NCBI RefSeq assembly: GCF_001905505.1
Contig: NZ_LIPG01000001.1
Location: forward strand, 930,001-994,000
Reading direction: 5' to 3'
DNA length: 64,000 nt
Source of the DNA: Streptomyces sp. CB02058
GTDB taxonomy: Bacteria; Actinomycetota; Actinomycetes; Streptomycetales; Streptomycetaceae
Positions 33,665 to 43,700 of this stretch are shown here, piece after piece; positions within the stretch are counted from its first letter, which is position 1; each line of letters begins with the position of its first letter. The notes beneath the pieces were generated by a model. The model had not been told where the DNA came from. It saw nothing but the letters and a program-made list of their open reading frames with translations, and did not search any database. The translations under genes and the position numbers were made by a program.

Positions 33665-35215
33665 TCAGGAGCAGGTGCGTCCGTCCGCCGGGACCTTCCC
33701 CTCCAGGAAGTAGGCGTCGACGATCGAGGTCACGCACGGGCTCACGCCGTACGAACCGTGCCCCTCGCCCTTGTTGGTCAGCATCACGCCGACCCCGTCA
33801 CCCAGCTCGTCGGCCATCCTCCGCGCGCCCTCGTACGGTGTCGCGGGGTCGCCCGTGGTGCCGATGACGAGGACCGGTGCGGCGCCCGGCGCGCTCGCCT
33901 CGGGGGTGTCGTGCTCCCCCTCCACCGGCCAGTGGGCGCACCAGCCCGCCGTGTCCCACGCCAGGAACGGGCCGAAGACCGGTGAGAGCTTCCGGAACTC
34001 GGGGAGCAGGGCCCGGGCCTCGGCCGCCGTCGGCCTGGCCCTGGCGTCGGCGCAGGAGATCGCCCGTTGGGAGTGGTTCTGGGTGTCGTAGTGCCCGCTG
34101 CCGTCCCGGCCGTTGTAGGCGTCGGCCAGCTCCAGCAGCCGGTCGCCCCTGCCGCTGTCCTCGGCCTCGTCGAGCGCGGCCGTCAGGGTGGGCCAGCCGC
34201 TCCTGGAGTAGAGGGGCTTCACGATGCCGATGACGGCCAGCGACTCGTTGAGCTCCCGGCCGGACGAGGTCGGCAGCGGATTCCTGTCGATCCGCTCCAG
34301 CAGGGCCGCGATGCGCCGGGTGCCGGCGGCGGGGTCCTGCCCGCGGTCCTTCAGATAGTTCTCCAGGGCCCGCTGGAAGCCCGTCGCCTGGTTGCGGGCG
34401 TGGCCCACCGAGTCCGCCGTCGGGTCGACGACGGCGTCCAGCACCACTCTCCCCACTCTCTCGGGGAAGAGATGGGCGTAGGTCCCGCCGAGCTCCGTGC
34501 CGTACGAGATGCCGAAGTACGACAGCTTCTCGTCGCCGAGCGCCCGGCGGATCGCGTCCATGTCCCGGGCGGCGTTCGCCGTGCCGACGTGGGGGAGCAC
34601 CGTGCCGGAGAGACGCGCGCAGCCGGCGCCGAAGTCCCGCCCGTCCGCGATGAACGCGGCCTCCTCCGCCGGTGTGTCCGGGGTCATGTCGACCTCGCGG
34701 TAGGCCGTCTCCTGGTCCTTGTCGCTCCTGCAATGGACGCCCGAGCTGGCGGCGACCCCGCGCGGGTCGAAGCCCACCAGGTCGTAGCGGGTGTTGAGCT
34801 CCCTGTACGAACCCGCGGCGCGCGGCAGGATGCCGACGCCGGAGCCGCCGGGCCCGCCGAAGTTGAAGAGCATCGAGCCGAGCCGCTCGCTCTTCCTCGT
34901 GGCGGCCTTGCGGATCAGCGCGATGCCGATCGTCCTGCTGTCGGGAGCCGCGTGGTCCAGGGGCACGTCGAGGGTGGCGCACCGCCACCCGGGACCGGGC
35001 TCGGTGCCGCCCTCGGGGGCCTCGCAGCGCTTCCAGTCCAGCGCGGGCGGCGCCCCGGACGCCTTCGAGGACTCCTCGGACGCCCGGGGCGACGAGCCCT
35101 TGGACGACTGAGGGGGCGCCGGGCCGTCGTCGCACCCCGTGAGGACCGCGGTCACCAGCAGCAGGGCCGCTCCGGCCGTCGCCGCACCCGCGCGGGTCCC
35201 TACGCGTACGCGCAT
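33665..35215 (-). CDS. TAP-like alpha/beta hydrolase lipoprotein (paralog 1)
   Basis: A 516-aa exported lipoprotein hydrolase related to the secreted tripeptidyl aminopeptidases of Streptomyces. Signal peptide with lipobox LTGC, then a Ser/Pro linker. The oxyanion segment is NFGGPGGSGVGILP, the nucleophile elbow GISYGTELGG, the acidic residue is in IGTTGDPATPYEGA and the His in GEGHGSYG. A C-terminal lid and pair of Cys fit the family. I start it at ATG 35215 with a GGGAGGGAG site. It lies next to a close paralog, evidently by tandem duplication. Confidence 0.88.
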   Translation of the reverse strand: MRVRVGTRAGAATAGAALLLVTAVLTGCDDGPAPPQSSKGSSPRASEESSKASGAPPALDWKRCEAPEGGTEPGPGWRCATLDVPLDHAAPDSRTIGIALIRKAATRKSERLGSMLFNFGGPGGSGVGILPRAAGSYRELNTRYDLVGFDPRGVAASSGVHCRSDKDQETAYREVDMTPDTPAEEAAFIADGRDFGAGCARLSGTVLPHVGTANAARDMDAIRRALGDEKLSYFGISYGTELGGTYAHLFPERVGRVVLDAVVDPTADSVGHARNQATGFQRALENYLKDRGQDPAAGTRRIAALLERIDRNPLPTSSGRELNESLAVIGIVKPLYSRSGWPTLTAALDEAEDSGRGDRLLELADAYNGRDGSGHYDTQNHSQRAISCADARARPTAAEARALLPEFRKLSPVFGPFLAWDTAGWCAHWPVEGEHDTPEASAPGAAPVLVIGTTGDPATPYEGARRMADELGDGVGVMLTNKGEGHGSYGVSPCVTSIVDAYFLEGKVPADGRTCS

Positions 35216-35309
35216 GCGCGCTCCCTCCCCCCGGGGCCCGGAGGCCGGCACCCGGAGCGGTCCGGGGCCACCGGTGCCGGTCACCTCTGTCCGGCCGTCC
35301 AACGAGCGG

Positions 35310-36902
35310 TCACTCGCAGACCGTTCCCGACTTCGGCACCTTTCCTTCCAGCAGATAACCGTCCACGGCCCTCTGCACACAGGTGCTGCCGCTGTTGTAC
35401 GCCCCATGGCCCTCACCCTTGTAGGTGAGCTCGATGCCGACGCCCTTGCCGAGTTCGGCGGCCATCGCCTTCGCGCCGGCGTACGGCGTCGCGGGGTCCC
35501 CGGTGTTGCCGATGACCAGGATCGGGGCGGAGCCGGGCGCGCTCACGTCCGGGGTGTCCCAGGCACCCGCGACGGGCCAGCCGGTGCAGGCCATCAGGCC
35601 CCAGCCCAGGTAGTCGCCGAAGACGGGGGAGGCCTCGCGGAACCGGGGGAGTGCCTTCCTGGTCTGCTCCAGGCTGAACCGCTCCTCGGAGTCGGCGCAG
35701 TTGATGGCGGTGTTGGCCGCGTTCGAGTTGTCGTAGTGGCCGTCCTCGGAGCGGCCGTTCAGCGAGTCGGCGAGTGCCAGCAGCAGCCCGCCGTTGTCAC
35801 CGTCCGCCTCGTCGAGGCCCTGTTCGAGCAGCGGCCAGGTCTCCTGGGAGTAGAGGGCCGAGGCGATACCCGTCGTGGCCTGGGTCTGCGTCAGCTCCCG
35901 TTCGCCGAGCCCGGGTACGGGCTTCTCCTCCAGCTTGGCGAGGAGGCCGGCGATCCAGTCCTGGACCTCCTTCGCGGTGGCTCCCGGGAGCTTGCAGTCG
36001 TCGCGCTCCGCGCAGTCGGCGGTGAAGTTGTCCAGGGCCAGCTGGAAGCCCTCGGCCTGGCCGAGCGAGGATTCGAGGGAGTTCTCCGTGGGGTCGACGA
36101 CGGCGTCCAGGACGGCCCGGCCGACGTTCCGGGGGTACAGATGGGCGTAGACGCCGCCCAGTTCGGTGCCGTAGGAGATCCCGAAGTAGTTCAGCTTGTC
36201 GTCGCCGAGCACCTGGCGGAGCAGGTCCATGTCCCGGGCCGCGTTCGTCGTGCCGACGAAGGGGAGTTCGTCCCCCGAGTTCTCCTCGCAGGCCGCGATG
36301 TAGGACTTCTGGTCCTCGGCGAACCGCTTCTCCTCCTCGGCGTCGTCCGGGGTGCCGTCCTGTTCGTAACGGGCGTCGAGCTCCGCGTCGTCCGCGCACT
36401 GGACGGCTTCGCTGCGGCCGACCCCGCGCGGGTCGAAGCTCACCAGGTCGTAGCGGGTGCGCAGGGAGTCGTAGTCGGTGCCGAAGGACGGCAGCGTGGC
36501 GACGCCCGAGGCGCCCGGCCCGCCGAAGTTGAAGACGAGCGAGCCGATCCGCCGGTCCTTGTTCCTGGCGGGTGCGCGGATGAGGGCCAGTTCGATGGTC
36601 CGGCCGTCCGGGTCCGCGTAGTCGAGCGGTACGTCCATGAAGGAGCACTGCCAGGCGGCGCCGCCCGGCAGCGGCGTGGGGGCCGTGCCGCTGCCCTGGG
36701 CCGTGCTGGGGGCGGGGCAGGGCTGCCAGTCGAGCTTCTGGGAGGACAGTTCCTTCGAGGTGGCGGTGGGGGACGCCGTCGAGGCGGTCGACGGCGTCGA
36801 CTCCGTACCCCCGTCACCGTCGTCCGAACAGGCCGTCAGGGGCAGCAGCACCGTGGCGGTGGCGGCGAGGGCAGCGGCACGCAGGGCGGGGGAAGTCCTC
36901 AT
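35310..36902 (-). CDS. TAP-like alpha/beta hydrolase lipoprotein (paralog 2)
   Basis: A 530-aa exported lipoprotein hydrolase. Signal peptide ends in the lipobox LTAC, followed by a Ser/Thr/Asp linker. Catalytic features match the neighbour: NFGGPGASGVATLP, GISYGTELGGVYAHLYP with the Ser nucleophile, GNTGDPATPYAGA for the acid and GEGHGAYN for the His. Cys residues near DCAERDDCKLPG probably form a disulfide. It likely cleaves N-terminal peptides or esters outside the cell. Both copies keep all catalytic residues. Confidence 0.9.
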   Translation of the reverse strand: MRTSPALRAAALAATATVLLPLTACSDDGDGGTESTPSTASTASPTATSKELSSQKLDWQPCPAPSTAQGSGTAPTPLPGGAAWQCSFMDVPLDYADPDGRTIELALIRAPARNKDRRIGSLVFNFGGPGASGVATLPSFGTDYDSLRTRYDLVSFDPRGVGRSEAVQCADDAELDARYEQDGTPDDAEEEKRFAEDQKSYIAACEENSGDELPFVGTTNAARDMDLLRQVLGDDKLNYFGISYGTELGGVYAHLYPRNVGRAVLDAVVDPTENSLESSLGQAEGFQLALDNFTADCAERDDCKLPGATAKEVQDWIAGLLAKLEEKPVPGLGERELTQTQATTGIASALYSQETWPLLEQGLDEADGDNGGLLLALADSLNGRSEDGHYDNSNAANTAINCADSEERFSLEQTRKALPRFREASPVFGDYLGWGLMACTGWPVAGAWDTPDVSAPGSAPILVIGNTGDPATPYAGAKAMAAELGKGVGIELTYKGEGHGAYNSGSTCVQRAVDGYLLEGKVPKSGTVCE

Positions 36903-36995
36903 GACCCCATCGTGCGGCGGGGCACGAGGTGCCGCGCGGGGCGTGGGCCATGCGGGTGGAGCACCCTCGTGCAGGTGTTCGTGCGGTCCTCGGAG

Positions 36996-37021
36996 TCCCG
37001 TCCGGCCGTATCCGGACGGGA
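36996..37021 (-). terminator. Terminator after the MprF-like gene
   Basis: A 10-bp stem (36996-37005 with 37012-37021) with a 6-nt loop starts right after the minus-strand stop codon at 37026. Confidence 0.6.
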
Positions 37022-37025
37022 GCCC

Positions 37026-39806
37026 CTAGAGCTCGCCCTTCCGGGTGAGCTGGTTGAAGCAGATCCAGCCGGGCAGCACCGGCAGCCAGAGGGTCATGAC
37101 GCGGTACAGCAGCACCGCCGGAGCCGCGACCTCCTTCGGCAGGCCGACCGCGATCAGACCCAGGGTCAGCGCACCCTCGACCGCGCCCATACCGCCCGGG
37201 GTGGGCGCAGCCGAACCGAGCGCGTTGCCCGCGAGGAAGACCACCGCGATGCTCGCGTAGCTGAGCTGCGGCACGTCCGGACCGCTGAACGCGCGGATCG
37301 AGGCGTCCAGGCAGAGCACGAACAGGCCGGTCAGCAGCAGCATGCCGCCGATGCCGGTGATCAGCTTCTGCGGGCGCTGCACCACGTCGAGCATGCGGGG
37401 CACGACTCCGGCGAACAGGGACCGCACCCGGGTGACGACGAACTTCCGCAGGAACGGGATCGCGGTGACCACCAGCACGAGCACGGCCACGGTGAGCAGC
37501 CCCGCGATGACCGTCCTGGAGGGGGTGAGCGAGTCCGGTGTCTTCTCCGTACCCGTCAGATAGCCGAAGAGGGCGAGCAGCAGGATGTGGCAGCCGAGGC
37601 CGAACAGCTGGGACGCGCCGACGCTCGCGACCGCGAGACCCGGGCGCACTCCGGCGCGTTGCAGGAAGCGCGTGTTCAGCGCCACACCGCCGACCGCCGC
37701 CGGGGCCACGATCTTCACGAACGACCCGGCCACCTGCGCCAGCACGGTCTTCCCGAACGGCACCCGCTCCGGCACGAAGCCCAGCAGGCTCATGGCCGCG
37801 GCGACGTAGCTCAGGGCCGAGAAGCCCAGTGCCGCCGCCACCCAGCCCCACTCCGCCTGCTCCACCACCGTGCCGAAATCGGCCTCGGTGACCTGCGAGA
37901 TCAGGAAGTAGGCGGCGATCGAACCGGCGATGAAGCTGAAGAGGGTCCGCGGCTTGATGCGTTCCAGACGGACCGGCTCGACCGGCGCCTGCGGCCTGAT
38001 CAGCAGCACCTCGCGGCGGATCTGGGCCAGCATGTCCTCCTCGCGGGCCTCTTCCAGGGCGTCGTCCATCGCCCGCTTCTCGGCCTGCTTCTCCGTGCGC
38101 AGCGACTTGCGGGCGGCCTTGCGGTCGTTGGCCGCCGCGGCTTCGTGCTCCTCGGCCTTCGCCTGCTTCGCCGCCTGCGAGGCCTCCAGCACCGCCTCGC
38201 GCTCGCGCTGCGAACGCTCCCGGGCGAGTCTGCGCAGCGTCGCCCGCGTGGAGCGGCTCAGCGCGATCGGCTGGAGCAGCGGCAGGCAGTCGGCGACGGC
38301 ATCCGGCCCGAGCACGGCGAGAGCCCCCGCGACGGCCCGCTCGGCGCCCACGCGAAGCCCGGTGGTGGTGAGCAGCTGGGCGACGTCCATCCGCAGGATC
38401 AGGTCGCCCGCCGCGATCTCACCGCCGCGCAGATCCGTCACGAACACCGTGCCGGAACGGTCGACCAGGATGGCGTCGCCGGTCAGCCTGCGATGCGCGA
38501 TCCGCCGCGACTGGAGGGCCCGCACCTGCCGCCAGGCGCCCCGCACCAGCTCGTCGGTGATCTCCTCGTCCTCCATGGCGTCCAGCGAGCGCCCGCCGAT
38601 GTGCTCGTACACGAGCATCACGGCGTCGGGGCCGAGTTCGGACGTGGCGATCAGCTTGGGGGCGTTGGCCCCGGCGGCGATCGCGGCGTACGCGAGGAGC
38701 GCCTCCTGCTCCAGTGCCTGCCGCAGCGACTGGATGGAGCGGCGCTGGGTGATGCTGCGCAGGGTGAGCCTGCGCCACACCCGGTAGAAGAAGCCCTGGG
38801 CCTGCTGTTCACGGTCGACGACCGTCACGTCCAGCGGTGGGCCGTCCTCCAGGGTGACCAGATAGCGGCGGCCCCGGTCGCTCTGGTCGATGTTGTCGTG
38901 GGCGTCCTCGGTGCGCATCGCGGCGACCGGGCGGAAGCCGACGTGGCGCAGACCGGCCATCAGGTGCTGACCGGTCGGGCGTACGTTCGGCGAGCCGACC
39001 GCGTACAGCGTGCCGTACGCCACGGTCCAGCCGATCAGCACGGTGAGGACGATCGAGAAGGGCGTGGTGTAGCCGCCGACCAGCATCGCGAACGCGTCCA
39101 GGAGCAGCACCACCCACAGCACGACCCGCCAGCGGGGTCTGCGGGCCATCCCGACCGCCGTCATATAGGCGATGACGGGTGCGAGATAGCCGTGCACGGG
39201 GTCGGTGAGCGCGTCCCCCGGCTGGGGCTGGGTCAGCGCCTCCCGGATGGTGCCGGGGGCCGACCGGGCCACCCAGAGATCGGTGGCGAGGGTCACACCG
39301 TGGGCGAGCACGGCGGCGAGCACGCCGTCCGCGATCCGCAGTCCGTCGCGTTTGACCAGGCGCTCGATCGCGAAGGCGACCGGCACGAGGAGCACGGCGA
39401 TGCTGGACACCAGACCGGCGAGCTTGATCAGCAGGTCGGGCGCCTGGTCGGTGCCCTTGGAGATGTCGTCCTCGAGACCGGTGGTGGTGCCCTGGGCGAA
39501 GGCGGCGATGGAGAAGAGCAGAGCGATCGCGAGGACACCGACGAGGAGCCGCAGCAGATCGGACGGGCGGTGCACCCGGGCGGGCAGCAGCGGCTCGTCG
39601 CCCGAGACGCGGTCGGTCAGCGCGGCGTCGGCCGACGCGAGCGTCGAGCCCGCCAGGGGCTCGGTGCCGGGCTCGGGAGTCTCCTTTGCCGGTTCCGGGG
39701 CGCCGGGCGCGTCCGGGCGCGGCTCGGCGTCAGAGGCGTCCGCCGCCTTCGGTGGCTGCACGCCCTGCTCCTTCGCCTCTGATGGATCTTCGTGTTCTCG
39801 TATCAC
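37026..39806 (-). CDS. Large membrane protein: MprF/YbhN-like flippase domain with kinase-like middle
   Basis: A 926-aa protein. After a disordered Pro/Glu N-terminus come about six membrane helices (about 90-275), then a 250-residue cytoplasmic domain that resembles a degenerate lipopolysaccharide/ABC1-type kinase: VMLVYEHIGGRSLDAM as hinge, RIAHRRLTGDAILVD in place of a catalytic loop and VTDLRGGE in place of DFG. A charged coiled coil follows (about 505-580). The C-terminal 320 residues are the eight-helix LPG synthase/UPF0104 flippase domain (AAPTPGGMGAVEGAL motif). I infer transport of a lipid or lipid-linked sugar. No aminoacyl-transfer domain is present. Confidence 0.85.
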   Translation of the reverse strand: MIREHEDPSEAKEQGVQPPKAADASDAEPRPDAPGAPEPAKETPEPGTEPLAGSTLASADAALTDRVSGDEPLLPARVHRPSDLLRLLVGVLAIALLFSIAAFAQGTTTGLEDDISKGTDQAPDLLIKLAGLVSSIAVLLVPVAFAIERLVKRDGLRIADGVLAAVLAHGVTLATDLWVARSAPGTIREALTQPQPGDALTDPVHGYLAPVIAYMTAVGMARRPRWRVVLWVVLLLDAFAMLVGGYTTPFSIVLTVLIGWTVAYGTLYAVGSPNVRPTGQHLMAGLRHVGFRPVAAMRTEDAHDNIDQSDRGRRYLVTLEDGPPLDVTVVDREQQAQGFFYRVWRRLTLRSITQRRSIQSLRQALEQEALLAYAAIAAGANAPKLIATSELGPDAVMLVYEHIGGRSLDAMEDEEITDELVRGAWRQVRALQSRRIAHRRLTGDAILVDRSGTVFVTDLRGGEIAAGDLILRMDVAQLLTTTGLRVGAERAVAGALAVLGPDAVADCLPLLQPIALSRSTRATLRRLARERSQREREAVLEASQAAKQAKAEEHEAAAANDRKAARKSLRTEKQAEKRAMDDALEEAREEDMLAQIRREVLLIRPQAPVEPVRLERIKPRTLFSFIAGSIAAYFLISQVTEADFGTVVEQAEWGWVAAALGFSALSYVAAAMSLLGFVPERVPFGKTVLAQVAGSFVKIVAPAAVGGVALNTRFLQRAGVRPGLAVASVGASQLFGLGCHILLLALFGYLTGTEKTPDSLTPSRTVIAGLLTVAVLVLVVTAIPFLRKFVVTRVRSLFAGVVPRMLDVVQRPQKLITGIGGMLLLTGLFVLCLDASIRAFSGPDVPQLSYASIAVVFLAGNALGSAAPTPGGMGAVEGALTLGLIAVGLPKEVAAPAVLLYRVMTLWLPVLPGWICFNQLTRKGEL

Positions 39807-39860
39807 CGGTCACCGCCCGCATGATGGTGGCACGGCCAGCGGACAGAGAGGGGCATCAGG

Positions 39861-39974
39861 GTGCATGGCACGAGCGCGATGCGCAACATACGCGGCTTCG
39901 CCCCGGCTTGCACGCTCTGTGACCAGGCCGAGATCTGGAGCTCCCGGCTGTCGGTGGCGTACGGCAGGATGTGA
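39861..39974 (+). CDS. Possible 37-aa small protein upstream of the MGMT-like gene
   Basis: A short ORF starting with GTG after a GAGAGGGG site and ending 3 nt before the MGMT-like ATG. The product contains a CTLC pair (ACTLCDQAEIW) and no other recognisable feature. Position and ribosome-binding site suggest translational coupling. No homologue is known to me, so this may be only a leader. Confidence 0.35.
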   Translation: MHGTSAMRNIRGFAPACTLCDQAEIWSSRLSVAYGRM

Positions 39975-39977
39975 CGG

Positions 39978-40394
39978 ATGAGCCAAGACCGGACGAGGGG
40001 CGACAGGACCGGTGCCGCGCCCGCCACCCCCGAGGCCCCGGAGCTGCCCGTCTACGCGGAGCGGGTCCTGGACGTGGCGGACCTGATCCCGCCCGGCCGC
40101 GTCATGACGTACGGGGACATCGCGGAGTGGCTCGGCGACGGCGGGCCGAGGCAGGTCGGCCGGGTGATGGCGCTGTACGGCTCCGCCGCCCCCTGGTGGC
40201 GTGTGGTGCGGTCCGACGGCACGCTGCTGCCGGGTCATGAACCGCGGGCGCTGGACCACTACCGCGAGGAGGGCACCCCGCTCCGGGCCGCCCCGCCCGG
40301 CGCGGACGGGCACGTACCGCGCCTCGACATGAAGCGGGCCAGGTGGGACGGCGTGGCCGGTGATCCGGACACGGGCGAGGAAGCTCACATCTGA
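39978..40394 (+). CDS. Alkyltransferase-like (ATL) MGMT-family repair protein
   Basis: A 138-aa protein holding just the C-terminal DNA-binding domain of O6-alkylguanine transferases. The helix-turn-helix and Arg-finger region VMTYGDIAEWLGDGGPRQVGRVM is clear. Where a true transferase has Pro-Cys-His-Arg, this has PWWRVVR, so the alkyl-accepting Cys is replaced by Trp, the mark of ATL proteins. These bind O6-alkylguanine without repairing it and flag it for nucleotide excision repair. It lies beside a run of helicase-nuclease genes. Confidence 0.88.
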   Translation: MSQDRTRGDRTGAAPATPEAPELPVYAERVLDVADLIPPGRVMTYGDIAEWLGDGGPRQVGRVMALYGSAAPWWRVVRSDGTLLPGHEPRALDHYREEGTPLRAAPPGADGHVPRLDMKRARWDGVAGDPDTGEEAHI

Positions 40395-40791
40395 CAGCTT
40401 CCGCCATCGGGCCCCGGCGGGACAGGCGCCGGGCCGACGGGGAAGCGGGCGTGCCACGGGGTGCGCATGCGACGAGGGACGCGTCCGTGGCACGGGGTGC
40501 GCATGTGACGGGGGACATGTCCGTGGCACGAGGCGCGCATGTGACGAGGGACGCACCCACGTCAGGGGGCGCACATGTGACGGGCGACGCGGCCCATCGC
40601 CTGCTTTCCGCCCCGCCGCTGGCGTAGCGTCGTCCACACGCGGCACGCTCCGCTCCCCCTTCCGTTCCGTCACCGTCAGGCCGTCTCCACGAGGCCGTAA
40701 CCGACCGGCCGTCGTCACGAGGCCCACCGGCCCTCATCACCGGGCCGGCCACCGAGCAGACCGAGTACACCCACCAGGACCGGCGACCCAC
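40395..40791. other. Intergenic region upstream of adnA
   Basis: A 397-bp stretch with no supported gene. Its left part holds four 36-bp tandem repeats (listed separately); the remainder up to 40791 is GC-rich with no clear promoter. The open frames through it merely reflect the repeat length being a multiple of three. Confidence 0.6.
40451..40594. repeat. Four 36-bp direct tandem repeats
   Basis: Units at 40451-40486, 40487-40522, 40523-40558 and 40559-40594. The first three are about 85% alike (core GTGGCACGGGGTGCGCATG then GACGAGGGAC); the fourth is more divergent. There are no spacers, so this is not a CRISPR array. The array lies between the ATL gene and adnA. Confidence 0.9.
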
Positions 40792-43700
40792 GTGAGCTCC
40801 TCCTCCACCACCCGGAACAGCCCGCACCGTCAGACACGGCGGCGGGCCCCGGGCGCGTACCGGCTGGTGCGCACGCCTCCCGGCTCCGTGGACCCCCCTC
40901 TCCTGGACGCGCCGCAGCGCGCGGTGGTTGACCACGGGGGCGGCCCGCTGCTGGTCCTCGCCGGGCCGGGCACCGGCAAGACCACGACCCTGGTCGAGGC
41001 GGTCGCGCGGCGCGTGGCCGACGGCACCGACCCGGCCCGCATCCTCGTCCTCACCTTCAGCCGCAAGGCGGCGGTCGAGCTGCGCGACCGGATGGCCGCC
41101 CGGCTCGGCGGGCCCAGGGGCCCGCAGGCCACCACCTTCCACTCGTACTGCTACGCCCTGGTCCGCGCCCACCAGGACGCGGACCTGTTCGCCGATCCGC
41201 TGCGTCTGCTCTCCGGCCCCGAGCAGGACGTCACCGTCCGTGAGCTCCTCGCGGGGCAGCTCGGCCTGGAGCAGTCGGGGCTGGCCCATGTCCGCTGGCC
41301 CGACGAACTGCGTGCCTGCCTGACCACCCGGGGCTTCGCGGACGAGGTGCGCGCGGTGCTGGCCCGCAGCCGCGAGCTCGGCCTCGGGCCCGACGCGCTG
41401 GGCGCCTTCGCCCGGCGCACCGGCCGCCCGGACTGGAGCGCCGCGGCGCAGTTCCTCGCCGAGTACCTGGACGTCCTCGACGCCCAGGGGGTCCTCGACT
41501 ACGCGGAACTGGTCCACCGCGCGGTCCTGCTCGCCGAGCGGCCCGAGGTCGCGGAGGTGCTGGCCCGGAGCTACGACGTGGTCCTCGTCGACGAGTACCA
41601 GGACACCGACCCGGCCCAGGTGCGGCTGCTGCACGCGCTGGCCGGGAACCGGGGGAGCGGTGCCCCGGGCAGCGGCGGGGGGCGCACACTGATCGCCTTC
41701 GGCGACCCCGACCAGTCGATCTACGCCTTCCGGGGCGCCGATGTGAACGGCATCCTCGACTTCCCCGACGTCTTCCGCCGCGCCGACGGCGCGCCCGCCC
41801 CCGTCGGCGTGCTCACCACCTCACGCCGCTCCGGCGCCCGGCTGCTCGAAGCGACCCGGCTGCTCACCCGCCGGATGCCGCTCACCCGGCTGCCCTCGGC
41901 CAAGGTCCGGGCCCATCGGGAGCTGTCCGCCGTGCGCGAGGGCGGCCGGGTCGAGGCGTACACCTATCCGACGGCCTCCACCGAACTGGAGAACATCGCC
42001 GATCTGCTCCGGCGCGCGCATCTGGAGGAGGGCGTGCCGTGGAGGGACATGGCGGTCCTCGTGCGCGCCGGCGGCCGTTCGATCCCCGCCGTGCGCCGGG
42101 CGCTCACCTCGGCCGGTGTCCCCCTGGAGGTGGACGGCGACGATCTTCCGCTGCGCCACGAGCCCGCGGTCGCCCCGCTGCTGACCGCGCTGCGCACCGT
42201 CGCCACCGCCGCGCTGCACCGCGCGGTGCCCGACGACCAGGAGGACGACGACGGGGACGACGGGAGCGAGGCGGCGCCCGGCGCGCTCGACACCGAGACC
42301 GCCCTCGCCCTCCTCGCCTCGCCCCTCGGCTCCATGGACGCCGCCGATCTGCGCCGACTCGGCCGTGCCCTGCGCGACGAGGAGCGGGCCGCCGGGCACC
42401 GCGTACCGCCGCCCTCCGGCGAGCTCCTGGCCCGTGCGCTCGCGGAGCCCGAGCGACTGGTCACGCACGATCCGGCGTACGCCCGCGGAGCCCAGCGTCT
42501 CGGCGCGCTCCTGCGCAAGGCCACCGAACTCCTGGCAGGCGGCGGAACCGCCGAGGAGGCGCTGTGGACCCTGTGGAACGGGACCCCCTGGCCCGGCCGG
42601 CTGGAGCGGGCCGCGCTGCGCGGCGGCGCCGGCGGCCGGAACGCCGACCGGGACCTCGACGCCGTGTGCGCCCTCTTCGACACCGCCGCGCGGGCCGAGG
42701 AACGCACCGGAGGACGTGGCGCGCTCAACTTCCTGGAGGAGATCGACGCCCAGGACATCGCCGCCGACACCCTCTCGCGGCGCGCCGTGCGCCCCGACGC
42801 CGTACGCCTGATGACCGCGCACCGCTCCAAGGGCCTGGAATGGCCCCTGGTGGTCGTCGCGGGAGTCCAGGAAGGGCTCTGGCCCGACCTGCGCAGGCGC
42901 GGATCGCTCCTGGAGGCGGACCGGATCGGCCGGGACGGCCTCGCCGAACCGCTGACCCCGGGGGCGCTCCTGGCCGAGGAGCGCCGCCTCTTCTACGTCG
43001 CCGCGACCCGCGCCCGTGAACGGCTCGTCGTCACCGCGGTCAAGGCCCCCGCCGACGACGGCGACCAGCCGTCCCGCTTCCTCACCGAGCTGGGCGCCGA
43101 GCCCAGGGACGTCACCGGCCGCCCCCGCCGCCCGCTCGCGGTCGCCGCGCTCGTCGCCGAACTCCGTGCCACGACCGTCGATCCCGCCGCGTCCGACACC
43201 CTGCGCGACGCCGCCGCGCACCGGCTCGCCCGGCTCGCCGCGCTCACCGACGACGAGGGCCAGCCGCTGGTGCCCGCAGCCCATCCGCACCGCTGGTGGG
43301 GGCTGAACGAGCCCACCCGCTCCGAGGTCCCGCTGCGCGACCGGGACCGCCCCGTCACGCTCTCCGGGAGCGCGCTCGACCAGCTCGCCAACACCTGTGC
43401 CCTCCAGTGGTTCCTGGGCCGCGAGGTCAAGGCCGACGCCCCCGCGACGGCGGCACAGGGCTTCGGCAACGTCGTCCACGTGCTCGCCGACGAGGTGGCC
43501 TCGGGGCGTACCGCCGCCGATCTCGACGTCCTGATGGAACGCTTGGACTCCGTATGGGACGGCCTGGTCTTCGACGCGCCCTGGAAGTCGCACCAGGAGA
43601 AGGACCAGGCGCGCGCCGCCCTGGAGCGTTTTCTGCGCTGGCATGTCATGGACCGCGCCGGGCGCACGCCCGCCGCGAGCGAGCACGACTTCGACGTCAC

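Noticed and set aside
40451..40594. Possible CRISPR array
   Set aside because: The 36-bp units touch each other with no spacers between them, and no cas genes are present.
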